From positions 5,920,030-5,984,029 of the forward strand of contig JAQFVV010000055.1 in NCBI GenBank assembly GCA_028023455.1: a stretch of 64,000 bases of DNA, given 5' to 3'. Position numbers and translations under genes: made by a program. This stretch comes from Epiperipatus broadwayi (taxonomy: Eukaryota > Onychophora > Udeonychophora > Euonychophora > Peripatidae). A model generated the notes under the pieces. The model made no database searches. It was not told the origin of the DNA and saw only the letters and a list, made by a program, of their open reading frames with translations. Shown here piece by piece: positions 1 through 11,765 of the stretch. Position 1 is the first letter of the stretch; the number at the start of each line of letters is the position of its first letter.

Positions 1-715
1 TTTCTTGATTTTTTCATGACAATGATGACTAAATATGGTATCTAAAAAGAAAAGTTTTATATCACTAGGAAAAAAAATGCATATTTTCGTTGTTTAAAAA
101 GTACAGTACAGCAAAAAGAAAGTGAAATTAAATTTGAATTTAAGAGTTTTTATATTCTTCCGCAGAAGTTTTTCATTGTAATGAAAAAAAAATTCATACT
201 GAAGTGCATTTTTTAAAAATTTGTATTACAATACATATTACTGTACATTTATGTTTATTACTTATGTGAAATTATTCAAATTAAAAAACAATGTTTAATT
301 ATAAATTATTTAATTGAACATAAAGACTTATTACTGTACTCCAGAGTAACAAAAGGCTTAATGCGTATTGTAAATCAGTCAACTTTAGAAAAAAAAAAAA
401 TCAACCTATTTTAAAAGCAAAAAAATCTAGCTTTTCTAATTTTTTGAAACATATGCTAAGTTTATTTTTCTTACGGTATATTTTTAGTAATGTAATAGTG
501 TCCCTTCCCCCGTTCGTGTAGAAAGATTATTTATTAACACTTATTTTAAATGCAATTGTTTGTTTTTTTTTTTAAAAAAAGTTTTATCTTTTGATTTGAA
601 ACCACTTGGGTGTACGTAATTAAAGAACACACACGCAATTTAATATTAGTATTTAGTGTTTCCTGAAAATTTGTGATGATGGTATTTTAGTTGTACTGTT
701 TTCGTCATCTAATAT

Positions 716-816
716 AAGTGTTGAAGGTCTAGAAAAATTAAACTTTATTTAAATAATCCAAGTACTGTACATTATATTTAAATAAAGTTTAATTTTTCTA
801 AAGACATTCAACACTT
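716..816. repeat. Inverted repeat, hairpin end of a foldback family
   Basis: Left arm AAGTGTTGAAGGTCTAGAAA and right arm TTTCTAAAGACATTCAACAC pair with each other, and the inner parts AATTAAACTTTATTTAAAT and ATTTAAATAAAGTTTAATT are exact reverse complements. The sequence before it (650-715, with TTTGTGATGATGG) matches the left end of the larger palindromic element at 29810-31265. So this is a short, probably internally deleted copy of that family. Confidence 0.75.
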
Positions 817-1689
817 ATATGTATATAGTATTATAGATTCAGTAATTATATATATTTTAAGTTTATGCATTCTATATTCAAAATACTGAATGCAGCACTA
901 ACATTGTGTTTTATGAATAAAATATTGTATGTGCTATACAATTACAGTAATGTACTTTTGCTTTTGGGTAAAATGAATTTAAAATATCTATTCTCTGATG
1001 TAATCAGTGACGCAAAATTCAAGATGGCTGCCAAAATTTTTTTTTCCCCGATCATTGTAGTGAATAATTGATTGTAAATCGAAGTAGTGGGTACAAATTG
1101 ATGATGATCGCTATTGTGAAATATTGTTAAGTAGCCAATCGCTAAGTGGGGTAAAGATATAACTAAAAATAATAAATATAACTGATATTAACTATTATAC
1201 AGTCGTTCAATCTGCAGAAATACTTTCGATTAATTCCTTAACTCTCTTCAACTGCTGTTGTGTAATATAATGAATATTTGTATATATATGTAGTAAATAA
1301 ATGCATTAAGATAAATGTGACTATTGGCTTAGCATCCTTAGATGTGATGCCATTTCTTCCTCCACAAATGGTTGTATCATATTGCAATCCTAGTATACAT
1401 GTTAACGCTAATCACTTTCCATATGCACTTAATATGTGCAATTTGTTAATTATTTCCAGATCTCAGCTTACAATTTCCGCTGTACAATAATCTTCCTCAG
1501 AACCTAAGTTTGGAAATAATAAACAAATTGTATTTATTAAATGCATATGGAAAGTAATTATTGTTATTATTATTTATATTTACTATGATATAAATACTTC
1601 AAGTAAATACTGCCATTCTATTTTCTATTTTTATGGTTAGTTCATTGATATTCATTTGCAAACAGGTCTATTCTGGTATTTTTTACTGT

Positions 1690-1860
1690 CTAGCTACTTG
1701 GATTGCTACATGTCGTGGGATATAGGCCATCTATCTGAAAGAATGCGAAAAAAATGTCTTAAAGTTTGCCTGATCTGGATTTGAATTTCAAACCAAAGGA
1801 CTTGGCCGACAGGTGTGCTATCAACTACAATGTGTATAGAATGAACTCTAATTTTTAAGG
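1690..1860 (-). mobile_element. tRNA-derived SINE remnant
   Basis: Read on the minus strand, the segment has an A-box-like GTAGTTGATAGCACACC, then about 20 bases later a B-box-like GGTTTGAAATTC. This is the order and spacing of the internal RNA polymerase III promoter of tRNA genes. The full cloverleaf is not intact and there is no functional anticodon arm I can defend, so a SINE head is preferred over a tRNA gene. Inference from promoter-box similarity only. Confidence 0.4.
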
Positions 1861-3279
1861 GTGATTTACATTATATAAAGCCCTGACAATACATATGTCA
1901 TTTTCAATCAGTATTTTTAGGTGTTCATAGATTGTCCCATTTCAGAAACTCAAAGAATTATTACAGTTGATGATTCAATTTAAAAACTATTATACATTTA
2001 TGTCAATTCAGCTTTGTATGGAGAAAATGTATATACGTGGATTAAGTATTCATTTTTTTGCGAATAAAAAAAAAAGGAAAAATCCCATGAGATTTGAAGG
2101 ATTTTTTCAAGTTTTGAATTGACAATTTTTATACGATTATATCGTTTAGATTGTTTACCCTAAGGAAAATGTAGGTGTCTAAATAATAGGGCATTGTGAA
2201 CAGCCTTTCTCGTACCAATATTTTAGCATCTCTTTTATAAATTATATCATTAGGGGGCTCTGACATCTGAATGTCGTAATAAAATAATGCAGTCTTTGAT
2301 GCCATTAAGATTTTTAGCCTAATGAATTTCTGTCAATATTAAATCCCTTTTAACTGTAGTTTGTTTGTTTTTACTCATTTTCAAAAGAAATATATTATCT
2401 ATGAATTTGTTTAAGCTGAAATGTTAGCATTCTGTGGGACACAAAAAATCCATGGCAAAAAAATATATTTCTATATAAATTTGCTTTAAAAAAGCTGTTC
2501 TATCATTCTATCTAATATAGAACCATTTATTGTTAGCTGAATTAATCATCAATACTAGAAGGAAGCATTATATCCTTGTCCCCAGAGTAGTTATTAGTCA
2601 TTTTCAACGAGGATTAGGATTTGAAAGTGCACATTTAAAACTAGCTTTTACTTTTACACATTGTTCAAAAATAACCTAGATTTAATCCAATCCAAACCAA
2701 TTTGTTTGTATAGTTGCATAAGTTAAAAATTGTAGATACTTATTCACTTTTTGGGTGAGAATGGAATATACAAATTGAACTTACTGTAGGAATTTTCTCT
2801 GATTACGTTTAGCATTGACATGAGAAATAGTAGTCTACTCATTGATGGACACTTACTACATCTGTTAGATATATTGTATTATTATATTAGAATTGTAATT
2901 TAGTACTATAGCTAAAATGAGACCAGTTCCCTATTCTAATGCCATCTATAGTAAGATTGAACATTCGATGATTGCTAAAGGTTAATAGGTTTAATCATTG
3001 AATTATGATGCTTCAGCCAAAATGTCAAAATATTGGTAATGATTGGCTCACTAATGATATATCTTTAATTCCATTTTACTATTCAAATGAAACACCTGAA
3101 ATTCAAAACACCCTAAAGTTTTGAACCCAAGACAACCCGTTTGAACAGTTATATAGAATCTGATTCTAGATCAGTAACTATATGTTTTAATAATATAGGC
3201 ACTTTCTTTGCCTGATTAAGAATGTTAATAATAATAACAAATTGCTCACCTATCTAGCTAACGTAGTATATGCTAAAAT

Positions 3280-3372
3280 GAATAGCTACCTCTACTGCCA
3301 TCTATATTAAATTTGAATTACATATAAAACAAATAGCTCCCTCTAGGGTCATCTATATGAAGTTTGAATTAT
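3280..3372. repeat. Short tandem duplication with a TGCCATCTAT-type motif
   Basis: Two imperfect copies of about 52 bp start at 3280 (AATAGCTACCTCTACTGCC) and 3332 (AATAGCTCCCTCTAGGGTC). Each is followed by a CATCTATAT and TTTGAATTA segment. A related ACTGCCATCTA motif is at 36049-36218, so this is probably MITE debris. Confidence 0.5.
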
Positions 3373-3633
3373 CAGACATTAGTGCATCTAAATCTTCATT
3401 TCCAAATCGGTTTTTGCTTTTGTCATTGAGGCTTGGGAATTCAAAGCTGAAGTAGTGCAATTATGTATCTAGCAAACACCATTTTATTGGGATATACAGG
3501 AGAAGGGAATAGATTTGTTGTCTGTATTGATGTTATTTGATCATGTAATATTATTATTATTATTTTATTTATTATTAATCACTGTTGATTAGGTTGAAAT
3601 ATCGTATTTAATAAAATATGAATACATTTTCAG

Positions 3634-3879
3634 ATCAAGGAAGCAAATTTCTGGGGTGAGCATTTTGTGATGAGCGGCTCTGATTGCGGTCACATCTTCA
3701 TCTGGGACCGCCACACAGCTGAGCTCGTCATGATCATGGAGGCAGACCACCATGTTGTAAATTGTTTACAACCCCATCCATTTGACCCTGTACTGGCTAC
3801 CAGTGGCATTGATTATGACATTAAGCTGTGGTCACCGTTGGCAGACGAACCAGGTTTTGACAGTGAGCTTGCGCAACAG
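3634..3879 (+). CDS. DCAF6: DCAF6 homologue, penultimate coding exon (C-terminal WD40 repeats)
   Basis: This 82-codon exon follows a tttcag acceptor at 3628-3633 and ends at CAG before a gtaata donor at 3880. Its first residues read [19 protein letters not shown], then [13 protein letters not shown], which is a WD40 repeat with its WD dipeptide. The next repeat reads [16 protein letters not shown] and ends in IKLWSP, where W is kept in place of the usual WD. These blocks match the last WD repeats of DCAF6 closely and distinguish it from other DCAF proteins. A reading frame starting inside the exon at 3667 uses GTG and is only part of it. Its apparent extension past 3879 is intron. Confidence 0.95.
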
Positions 3880-4212
3880 GTAATATTTGGTCTATTGTAC
3901 AATTTCTACTCTTGTATGCAGTCATTTACAAAATTAATATTTTGAAAACGAGATTGAAATATTTGTTTATCTGCCACACGATCACTGAGTAGTGTATAGA
4001 TATAAAGTACACACTTTATGATTCTGAGCATATTCTTAATTTGACGGTAGCAAAGTAATTCTGATGATAATTAATGTTTAATTTTTTTTTTAAAATTGAG
4101 ATCAATGGTACGATAATAAAATAACTCAATAAATTTATTGAGAGTGTAGTTTTTAGAAACTAAAATTCATACAAAATAACAGCATCCATACTGTTAAAAG
4201 AACTATCGAGAA

Positions 4213-4324
4213 AGCCATTGAATTACTCTGGCTTGTACTGAGTGGCACTACTGTATAGAGAATTTTGCCTGTTTTAATAAGTTATGAGCAAGCATAAGAA
4301 ATGGTGATCATGTGATGTTTAATG
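4213..4324 (+). mobile_element. Fragment of a palindromic repeat family (right end)
   Basis: Carries the family end: GGCTTGTACTGAGTGGCAC, then ACTACTGTATAGAGAATTTT, GCCTGTTTTAATAAG and finally GGTGATCATGTGATGTTTA. The same blocks, often as reverse complement, recur at 17876-17905, 19679-20143, 52262-52450, 52794-53231 and 56540-57060. Confidence 0.65.
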
Positions 4325-5550
4325 GTGGAATTACTACTTTTCTCAGCAAACTGATGTAATAACGCTCCATCAACATATGGAACGCAATAGGCTTTGATGC
4401 AAATAAGTTATTATGATATAAATGAGTATAATATAGCCCCAAGGGACTAATTCTAACTTTTTAACAGGATTATAGTCTCAAGAATATATGAAAGCTGATA
4501 AAAAAAATAGTTTGTTTTACAATAAAAATCTTAGTGATTTATTTTGACTATGAAATGGGAGAGAGAGATTATTTCTATCTAATACTGGTTTGGACTATTT
4601 ATTTACTATTTTCAGCCATTTAGATTATCTTCTTATAAAGTTTGGATTGTGTGTTTTGGCATGCAGATTTATATTTTTTTTTTAAAACTTTATTTCTGGA
4701 GTTCAAATGATTATACCTGTTTACAAATATTTGCTGTTGAAATATAAAAAAATATAGCATAAAGAATCTTAATTGGTACAAAAACGGCAATTACGAAACA
4801 GTTATGAATTTATATCACTGCCAACACATCATTTCTTTGAAAAGACATTAATCTTTAAAATAATTGTTTATAAGTCAGATATCTCTGTTGTGACAACCAC
4901 GCAACACACTGAAGTTGACCTGTTACCTTTTGTATTATCATCTGTCATATGCATTATGCTACCTTCAAAATCTACGTGAAAGACATCTGAAAGTTTTATA
5001 TTGCGTCTATTAGAAATAGAGAACTTTTTTACCAATTTGCTACAAATTGCAGTTAGGATTATGATTCCAGAAAACAGGAAAAATTAGTAAAAACTCGTTA
5101 CAACACACACATTTAACATTTTTTTTAGGATGGCAGGATCGGTTGCTGAAAAAAAAAATAGAATCCCATTAAAAATAAGCGTCTGCTCATCTTAAGTTAT
5201 AGCCTAAGATAATTAAAGAGTTTTTACATTAGTTTATTCCTGTATTAATTTTCTTATGTTGCTTAACAAATGCTGACTAATAAAAATAAAATTTGAAACA
5301 TCCTTGTCATATAAGAATTGATTTATATTTTCCAAAAAAAAAAAAAAAAAAAAACACCATTTGAAACTAGGCCATAAACTAGGTATTAAAATTATTTTAT
5401 TACTTATTTTTAACCATAGGCCAATTGTGATGACGCAGAGTAATTTCCATTTCTAGAACCTTTTTTTTTGAAGAAGTCTTATATTTTGGAAATGTTAATA
5501 GGATTAATCATTGAATAATGTTGCCTTGTGATTTGTGAATTGAATTATCT

Positions 5551-6135
5551 AGAAGATAATCCTCCCTTCTTACTAGCACCATTAAACAGTGATGTTAAAA
5601 CTGCAAGGATGCCTCGCCCTTTGAGAAAATAAGAATGACCATTTTATTTTCAAACTCAAATCCAAGAGGATATGAGCCAATCTTAAGTATCTGAAGTGAG
5701 AACGTGAATATATTAATCATTCACTCTAAATCCATTTCTTTTTTTAATAATCTTATCATCACTTCTGAAATATTATAATTTACTTTGTGCTAATATTCAA
5801 TGTTAAATTATGTAATAATGAATAAATTTTGCAAGCGCAGTGTTTAGGTTGTAGTTGTATAGAAGGTAATCATCCTTCCTTATTAGCACACTTCACTTGT
5901 AAAATGTTATTGATTATTACATAATTGAACATCTTTCTAATATTAGCACAAAGTAAATTATAATGCTCTCACTTCTAGATGCCTAAAATTGACTCATGCA
6001 ACTGCATTTGAGTTTTAAAATAAGACGATCATTCTTATTTTCTCAAAGTCTCTATCTTGTGACTGGGACGAGAATAGCCTTGCATTTTTAACATCGCTGT
6101 CCAGCAGCACTAGTAAGGGGATATGATTACCTTCT
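5551..6135. repeat. Large inverted repeat (foldback element) in the last DCAF6 intron
   Basis: The left end (AGAAGATAATCCTCCCTTCT) pairs with the right end near 6108-6135. Inner segments such as GAGAAAATAAGAATGACCAT (left) and ATCATTCTTATTTTCTC (right) are complementary. So are ATAATTTACTTTGTGCTAAT and ATTAGCACAAAGTAAATTAT. An extra internal copy of the terminus lies at 5860-5890. There is no coding capacity. I could not define a convincing target-site duplication. Confidence 0.75.
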
Positions 6136-6989
6136 ATATAATGAGAATCTAAAGATCGCTCTTGTAAACTTCATTGATTATTGTATAAATTTTATTAGCT
6201 TTTGTAGAGATATTTGTTATAAGTTGATGTAAACTTTGGAATAGGATATATTAATTTGCTTCATAATGATCTTTAATAATTCATCACATTTGAAATTGTA
6301 TTACTATTTTCCAGCAACTACTGTGATCTACAATACTCTAACACTCAATTAAATTATGGGAAATGTATTTTGCATACATCACTGAAATAATAGTAAAATC
6401 TGATGGTCATAGAAATTTAAAGTGCCTTTATTTTCTCCAGATTATTATGTAAATTTGGTAATATTACCCACTTATGGATATGTTTTAGAAAGTCATATAC
6501 GAAATTCCACTGTATTTTTCATGGGTTTTTTTTTTAAGAGTACTAGGTGAAAGTATTTGGTTACATATTTTTTTCCAGAGCTTAACTTTATATATATTTC
6601 TTAGGTGTGAAATAGAATATTCCATTTAGGTCTTAATGTGGAAAGCAATTACCCCTATCTATTGTGAAGTCCTTGCAATTTATATTAAAAGATGCGAATT
6701 TTGAAACCTAATGGTTTGCTGTAGTGATATTAATAAGAAAAGATGAGCTATTGTTTTTAGTATGAAAATTTAGGTATTTAGACTTTACCTCACCTAATGA
6801 ATGGAGATTATCCTGATATATATAATGAGGGGAATCAATCCATATCTTTTTCATTGGTTCATAGTATATAAGATTACGGAGTGCAATTCATGAGTACTCA
6901 ATAAATTATTTGATTGTTTTACGTTTTTGGGTTCTAGGGTGTTACTATATATATAATTAAATTTGAACGGAGTATATTTGATAGAAATA

Positions 6990-7440
6990 TTTTGGTAATA
7001 AAAGGAAATATGCCTGGGTAGTGAAAACAAAGGTTTGTAATAAATGATTCTGAGATTTGGACACTTAATAAAAGGCAATACAGAGACTTCAGATCATTCA
7101 ACAAAGTGTGGAGAGATGTATTTTAGGAGTATCCAAGAATGCATCAAAATGAAATATATGGGTGAGAGCACAAACAGGCATTACTGACATCATTGAAAGA
7201 ATTAAGAGCTTGGAATGAAACTGGGCTGAATATATTGCTGAAGAGATGATAATAGATGGACAGTTAAAATCTTAAAATTGGATCAAAGAGATTGTAAAAG
7301 ACGTAGAAAGAGACCACATGTGAGTTGGATGAATGAAATGAGGTTTGCTGGTATAATGTGGGGACGGAGTGGAAAAGCTGGATTAAACTGGAAAAAACGT
7401 CATCCTGCAGTGGATCAATAATGGTTGAAAATGATGATGA
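6990..7440 (+). pseudogene. LINE fragment, decayed 3' end of the reverse transcriptase ORF
   Basis: With frameshifts and stops, the plus strand still reads as the C-terminal part of a common non-LTR retrotransposon. A segment resembling SEIWTLNKRQ is followed by ERCILGVSKNAS, then a stretch like TGITDIIERIKSLEWNWAEY, then ILQWINNG before the end. This is the region after the reverse transcriptase domain. The fragment at 58396-59195 is the same family. It lies in sense orientation in the DCAF6 intron and is non-functional. Confidence 0.65.
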
Positions 7441-8925
7441 TGATTGTTAATTGCTTGGGATATTATATCATTCATTCAAACATTTGAAATAAGTTTTATT
7501 TGACTAAACTTATTTTTTTACTTTATTTATCCGAGAATCAGTCCGAAGAACTTTAGTTCATGGGATCAGTATGCCCCTATTGCACTAAACTACATATTTA
7601 TTTTTATTGGTCGCCATTAAGGGACACTTGTAATGATTTCAGGTGCAAACTTCTAGAATATGTCTCAAATTAGGTCGTAAACAAGTTTGGGATTTTTGTT
7701 ACGAATAGCTGGCCTATATCTAAGGCGTAGGGTCAGTAAATAGGTACCTAGTTATTATTAGCTTTAGAGTTAAGATGCCAGGTTAAGTTAAGTTAGTTAG
7801 AATTACAATATGACATGGGATTCATCCCCGAAGCCTCGGTTAACTTACTTTAAATATTAAACATCTTTGAACTACGATATGAGTGCTCAAAATCTCGAAA
7901 GTAAATTAAAAAATTATTTATTCTCCTATTTGGAGAATCGGCTATTTATCTTCACAACAATTATTCTACTTGCAGATTTGGAATTTCTTTAGATTTGCAG
8001 TCAGCCCTATTCAAACCCATTATAACGGACTGACTCAAATACCTTTACCTATCAAGATGATTCTACAAATCAACTTTAACCAATAGGTCCAAATTGATAT
8101 GCTGCTGAAATATTTGTCCCACATGGCTTAATACAGTGTTGTATGGTGAACTAGGGTGATTTTACGAATGACAAACCAATATCTTTTAAATATTTACAGA
8201 TGAATAGGCACAGATGCTCTTTTAGTAATAACTGATGAGGATCTTTGAATGAATACACTTGTAAACTAAATTTATAATAATGCTTCGCAGCCATTATAAG
8301 AAGTATATGCACTCTTGATAGAAAAATACAGTGGTTCAAAAACTAATTATAAATTGGATTTGTTCAGTAATCTATGGCTGTGGGAAATTTGGGAAAGGCT
8401 GGAGCAGTCCGATTTTACAACGGTAATTATATATCGCTTGCTTCCACTTAATCCTATGACTTGGGAATAACCTTTTAGTATGTTGCCATTGAGTTAATAA
8501 AATCATTTGATATTTATAGACTTTAACATATATATATACCAACTTCAAATTTGTATTTTAATTAATCAGTATAATAATATTATTATCTGTAAAATGTTGT
8601 GGCATTGGTTGAAAGAAAGTAGAAGTTAATATTATGTCATAGGGACTTTTTTATATATCTTCTACATTTCACTTCACCATCCTTTCTCACTTTGAAGTCC
8701 TTTTTGACTTCTAAAATGTTCGAATTTTTTAAAAATATTTCATTACCTTAATCACTGTTTTTCCTTCTATGGAAAAAATTTTTTTTAAAAAACTATTTAA
8801 AGACAACACAATAATATTTAATCATCATTGTAAAGATAATTTAGATTTTAGAAATAATATTACCAATATAAACAATTTTTAATATTTTCAAATTTTATAG
8901 TGATAAAAACCATTACTATTTTCAG

Positions 8926-9057
8926 ATTATTCGTCGCAATGAGATCATGCTTGAAGAGACCAGAGACACTATTACGGTCCCTGCTTCAGTAATGATTCGC
9001 ATGCTGGCATCTCTGAATCACATTCGGGCAGGACGTTTTCATGTACCCTGGTTGTAG
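8926..9057 (+). CDS. DCAF6: DCAF6 homologue, last coding exon
   Basis: This exon encodes 43 residues and a TAG stop, beginning after the acceptor ttttcag at 8919-8925 in phase 0. The segment [17 protein letters not shown] followed by [13 protein letters not shown] is the signature C-terminal block of DCAF6. After it the protein ends in GRFHVPWL. The vertebrate protein instead carries an acidic tail at this point, as I recall it. It is too short to appear as a free open reading frame and was found from the splice site and the protein match. There is no GT donor within the exon that would remove the divergent end, so the tail is probably genuine for this transcript. Confidence 0.95.
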   Translation: MIRRNEIMLEETRDTITVPASVMIRMLASLNHIRAGRFHVPWL

Positions 9058-10649
9058 ATTCTTTTATATTTTTTAAAAATAACTTCACCTCAGAAAAGAT
9101 ATCTCAATTTAAATATATATATATATGCATTCTTATGTATATATACACACCCTATGTATATTAATGTGTTCTCCAACCCAATTTATAATTTATTGTAAAA
9201 TCTTGAGAGTTTTTTTTTTTTTATGAACATTTCATTCGCTTTGCTTTGCTGTAGAGCCAGAAGACTTAACTGATCATGTGACGGTAACAGTGATGAAATG
9301 TCTTTTCTGATATTAAAATGTTTTATAAAGTTAATACTTCATTCTGTTTTTAAATTATTTTTTATATATATATTTAAAAACATTCAAAATTGTTTGTCAG
9401 AATATTGTAAATTCAAATTTGGAAGGAAATTATTTCAAGTTTATCTTGCTTTGAGATTTTACCAAAGAAATTATTTATTGTTTTGATCAGCAAGCTAAAT
9501 GGATTGAATTAAAGCATATTTTTTTATCATTTTCTTTTTTTTTTTATTGTTTAATTTGTGCACATAAAAATACATATTTATAGATCTTTAAACACAAATG
9601 AACAGATAATTCCATGGATGAAAATTGTTTTTTTAGAAATATGGATTAAAAAGTACTTGAGAAATGGAGTCGGTTATTGCCTTTTATTGTAAAATTAGAC
9701 TACTCCTGTTAGAATTGTAAAAAGATATTAAAATGGAAGCGATAATACAGAATTCTTCTTGTCTCGCCAAGAATACAAACATGCAGAGCTAATATTTATG
9801 CCACACATAGTCATCAGTTTTGGGAAGAGAGTAGAGTAGAAGAAGTAATGTCATACTTGAGTAGTATTTATATTTACTGATATAACTTTAATCAGAAAAG
9901 CGTTTTCTCTGTTTAAGAATCTTTATGATCATTTTTAGTATTAATAACCATAAGTCAAATTAAATTTATAACTAATTTAGATTTTTCATAAGTGATAAAT
10001 ATGGTGTTTTAAATATTTTCAAATTATTTTAATGGCAAACTTTCTCACAAAATGGGTCAAATTCGTAGAGACATTCAGCAACATCCATTTCTCAATCGTG
10101 TATTTGTATATATGTATCAAAGTGAAGATTTTCATGGTGAAAAATGGATTTTAATTTATAGTTTATTCTTTGGAATTAACTATGCAAAATGTTAAAAGAT
10201 ATAAGTATCTCGACCTGTCTCAAAATAATATTTGCCATCGGCTGGGTAAAAATGTGTAATCAGTGTGAATATAAAAAGTTGTAAAAGTTTATTTAATTTA
10301 AGAATCATAGAAACAGGACGTTATATTACAGAATAAAGTGGAACAAGTAAAGTATATTTTTTGTCCAATTAAATTTTAAAATAACAAACTTTATTTAGTT
10401 ATTTGTGGACAAAAAATGCATTTTTTTTACTCATTCTAGTTTGATGTGTGAATTCATGTATTCTGATTCCTTCTGCAATTCTTAACTTAAATAATCTTTT
10501 ACAACTTTTTATATATACTCACAGTAAACACATATCTTTTCTCAATTGATGGCAAATGTTATTTGATGAAATATCAAAACATTTATATCTTTTAATATTT
10601 TATATGGTTAATCTGAAAGATTTAGTATGACTTATAATATATATGTAAA

Positions 10650-11100
10650 GGTAAATCAGCTTTTAAACAGCCTTCAGCAAAACAAGAACATATCCAATAG
10701 ACTCTTGTAGAGGAACAATTAAAAAGGTAGTTGTCAGTTTTGCCAATGGCCGGATATTGAAGATCGAGAGATTTTCCTTTCTTTTCTAGATACTTAATCA
10801 TCAATGTTGGATGATTAGGTCGATTGGGATTCAATACCTAAAAAATAAATCTTAAGCCATAGGCATAGGAGACAAAGAGACTATCATTGCACCAACAAAA
10901 CACTTCAATCCATACACACACATATATTAAACATAAATAAATTTTAAAACTTTTGAAGATATATCAAAACAAAACATCAAATGATTTGCCTAGCTTACAT
11001 TTAGCTGCATTAACAATAGTAATCCATTCTATTCCAGAACCATTCACATACTCCAGAAGATAGTGCCAACCAGTTGCTGGCTATAGGTTAAGAGATAATC
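10650..11100 (-). other. Two exon-like coding patches, unidentified
   Basis: Two GC-richer patches stand out on the minus strand. The first (about 11095-11005) reads ATGWHYLLEYVNGSGIEWIT and IVNAAK, then meets a donor-like gtaagc. The second (from 10838 down, after an attttttag acceptor) reads VLNPNRPNHPTLMIKYLEKK, then GKSLDLQYPAIGKTDNYLF. Amino-acid composition is unlike the surrounding chance frames. The phases of the two do not join cleanly, since joining gives an early stop. I do not recognise a family. They could be exons of an undetected minus-strand gene, a retrocopy remnant or transposon protein. Confidence 0.3.
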
Positions 11101-11757
11101 ATGTGATGCTTTGTTATGGTATATATCAACCTTATACCGATAGGTCAGAAATGCTTACAGTTTATAACTAACTAAAATATATAGTTATTGACTTAATGTT
11201 AGACCTAAATATCTAAACAAGTCAGATTGTCTGGGTTCATAAACAAAGAGTTGTTGAAACTTTCGAGCCATTAGCTTGAATAGTATCTGTAAAGGCAGCT
11301 GCTGATTGGATGTGTGCAATCCACATATCTATCCATTGGGAAAAGCCAAGTAGCCAGAAAGATTTGGAGATCTGATTAGCAATGTTGACTGATTGATTAC
11401 TTATGACATCTCTGAATTAGATTAATATAGAGCAATTACTGTTGTTAACAATATTTGAAAAGAGTAGTGTGTAAAACAAAATTTGCTTTTAGTTCAAAAA
11501 ATGCCATGACTATATAAACGGCCATCACAACATAAAATGTGTAATTATGAAATATGTAATAATTATCCACTCAAATCCTATTACCTTTGACCATAATTTT
11601 AAAAAAAATCATGAAAATATTAAGGAAGATAGAAGCAAGTTGTCTAAAGAAAATTGTTTAAATTTTAAAAAAATCATGTATGAAGGTGGTAATAATCTCA
11701 GAAAGCCAGAAAAGTAGAAATGATACATTTAAAGCTAATGAAAGCCTAACTTTCTTC

Positions 11758-11765
11758 AATGAAAT
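11758..11765. repeat. Target-site duplication, left copy
   Basis: AATGAAAT, identical to 15133-15140, immediately outside the foldback element. Confidence 0.7.

Larger units (their letters stand above)
1..3633 (+). other. Intron sequence of the DCAF6 homologue
   Basis: I found no coding exon here; given the intact acceptor at 3633 the stretch is most likely one DCAF6 intron. It is AT-rich with short homopolymers. It contains an inverted repeat at 716-816, a tRNA-like SINE remnant near 1690-1860, and two short tandem copies near 3280-3372. Open reading frames at 865-1071 and 1278-1490 are AT-rich with no recognisable domain and are taken as chance. Confidence 0.6.
3880..8925 (+). other. Last intron of the DCAF6 homologue
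   Basis: A 5046 bp intron with gtaata donor and ttttcag acceptor. No exon was found inside. It contains a fragment of the palindromic repeat family (4213-4324), a 585 bp inverted repeat (5551-6135) and a decayed LINE 3' fragment (6990-7440). The stretch 7450-8900 has moderately GC-richer patches but nothing I recognise. Confidence 0.8.
3634..9057 (+). other. DCAF6: DCAF6 homologue gene, 3' end (two exons, partial)
   Basis: This is the 3' end of a gene for a DDB1- and CUL4-associated factor 6 (also NRIP or IQWD1) homologue. In vertebrates DCAF6 is a WD40 substrate receptor of the CUL4-DDB1 ubiquitin ligase and a nuclear receptor coactivator that binds calmodulin through an IQ motif. Only the last two coding exons (3634-3879 and 8926-9057) lie here, 125 residues in all, covering the last WD repeats and the conserved C-terminal segment. 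Both exons are in phase 0, and the 5046 bp intron has GT and AG ends. The 5' exons, including any IQ motif, lie before position 1. It converges on the DOP1 gene, 27 kb downstream on the other strand. The assignment rests on recalled family sequence and is confident for the family. Confidence 0.93.
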
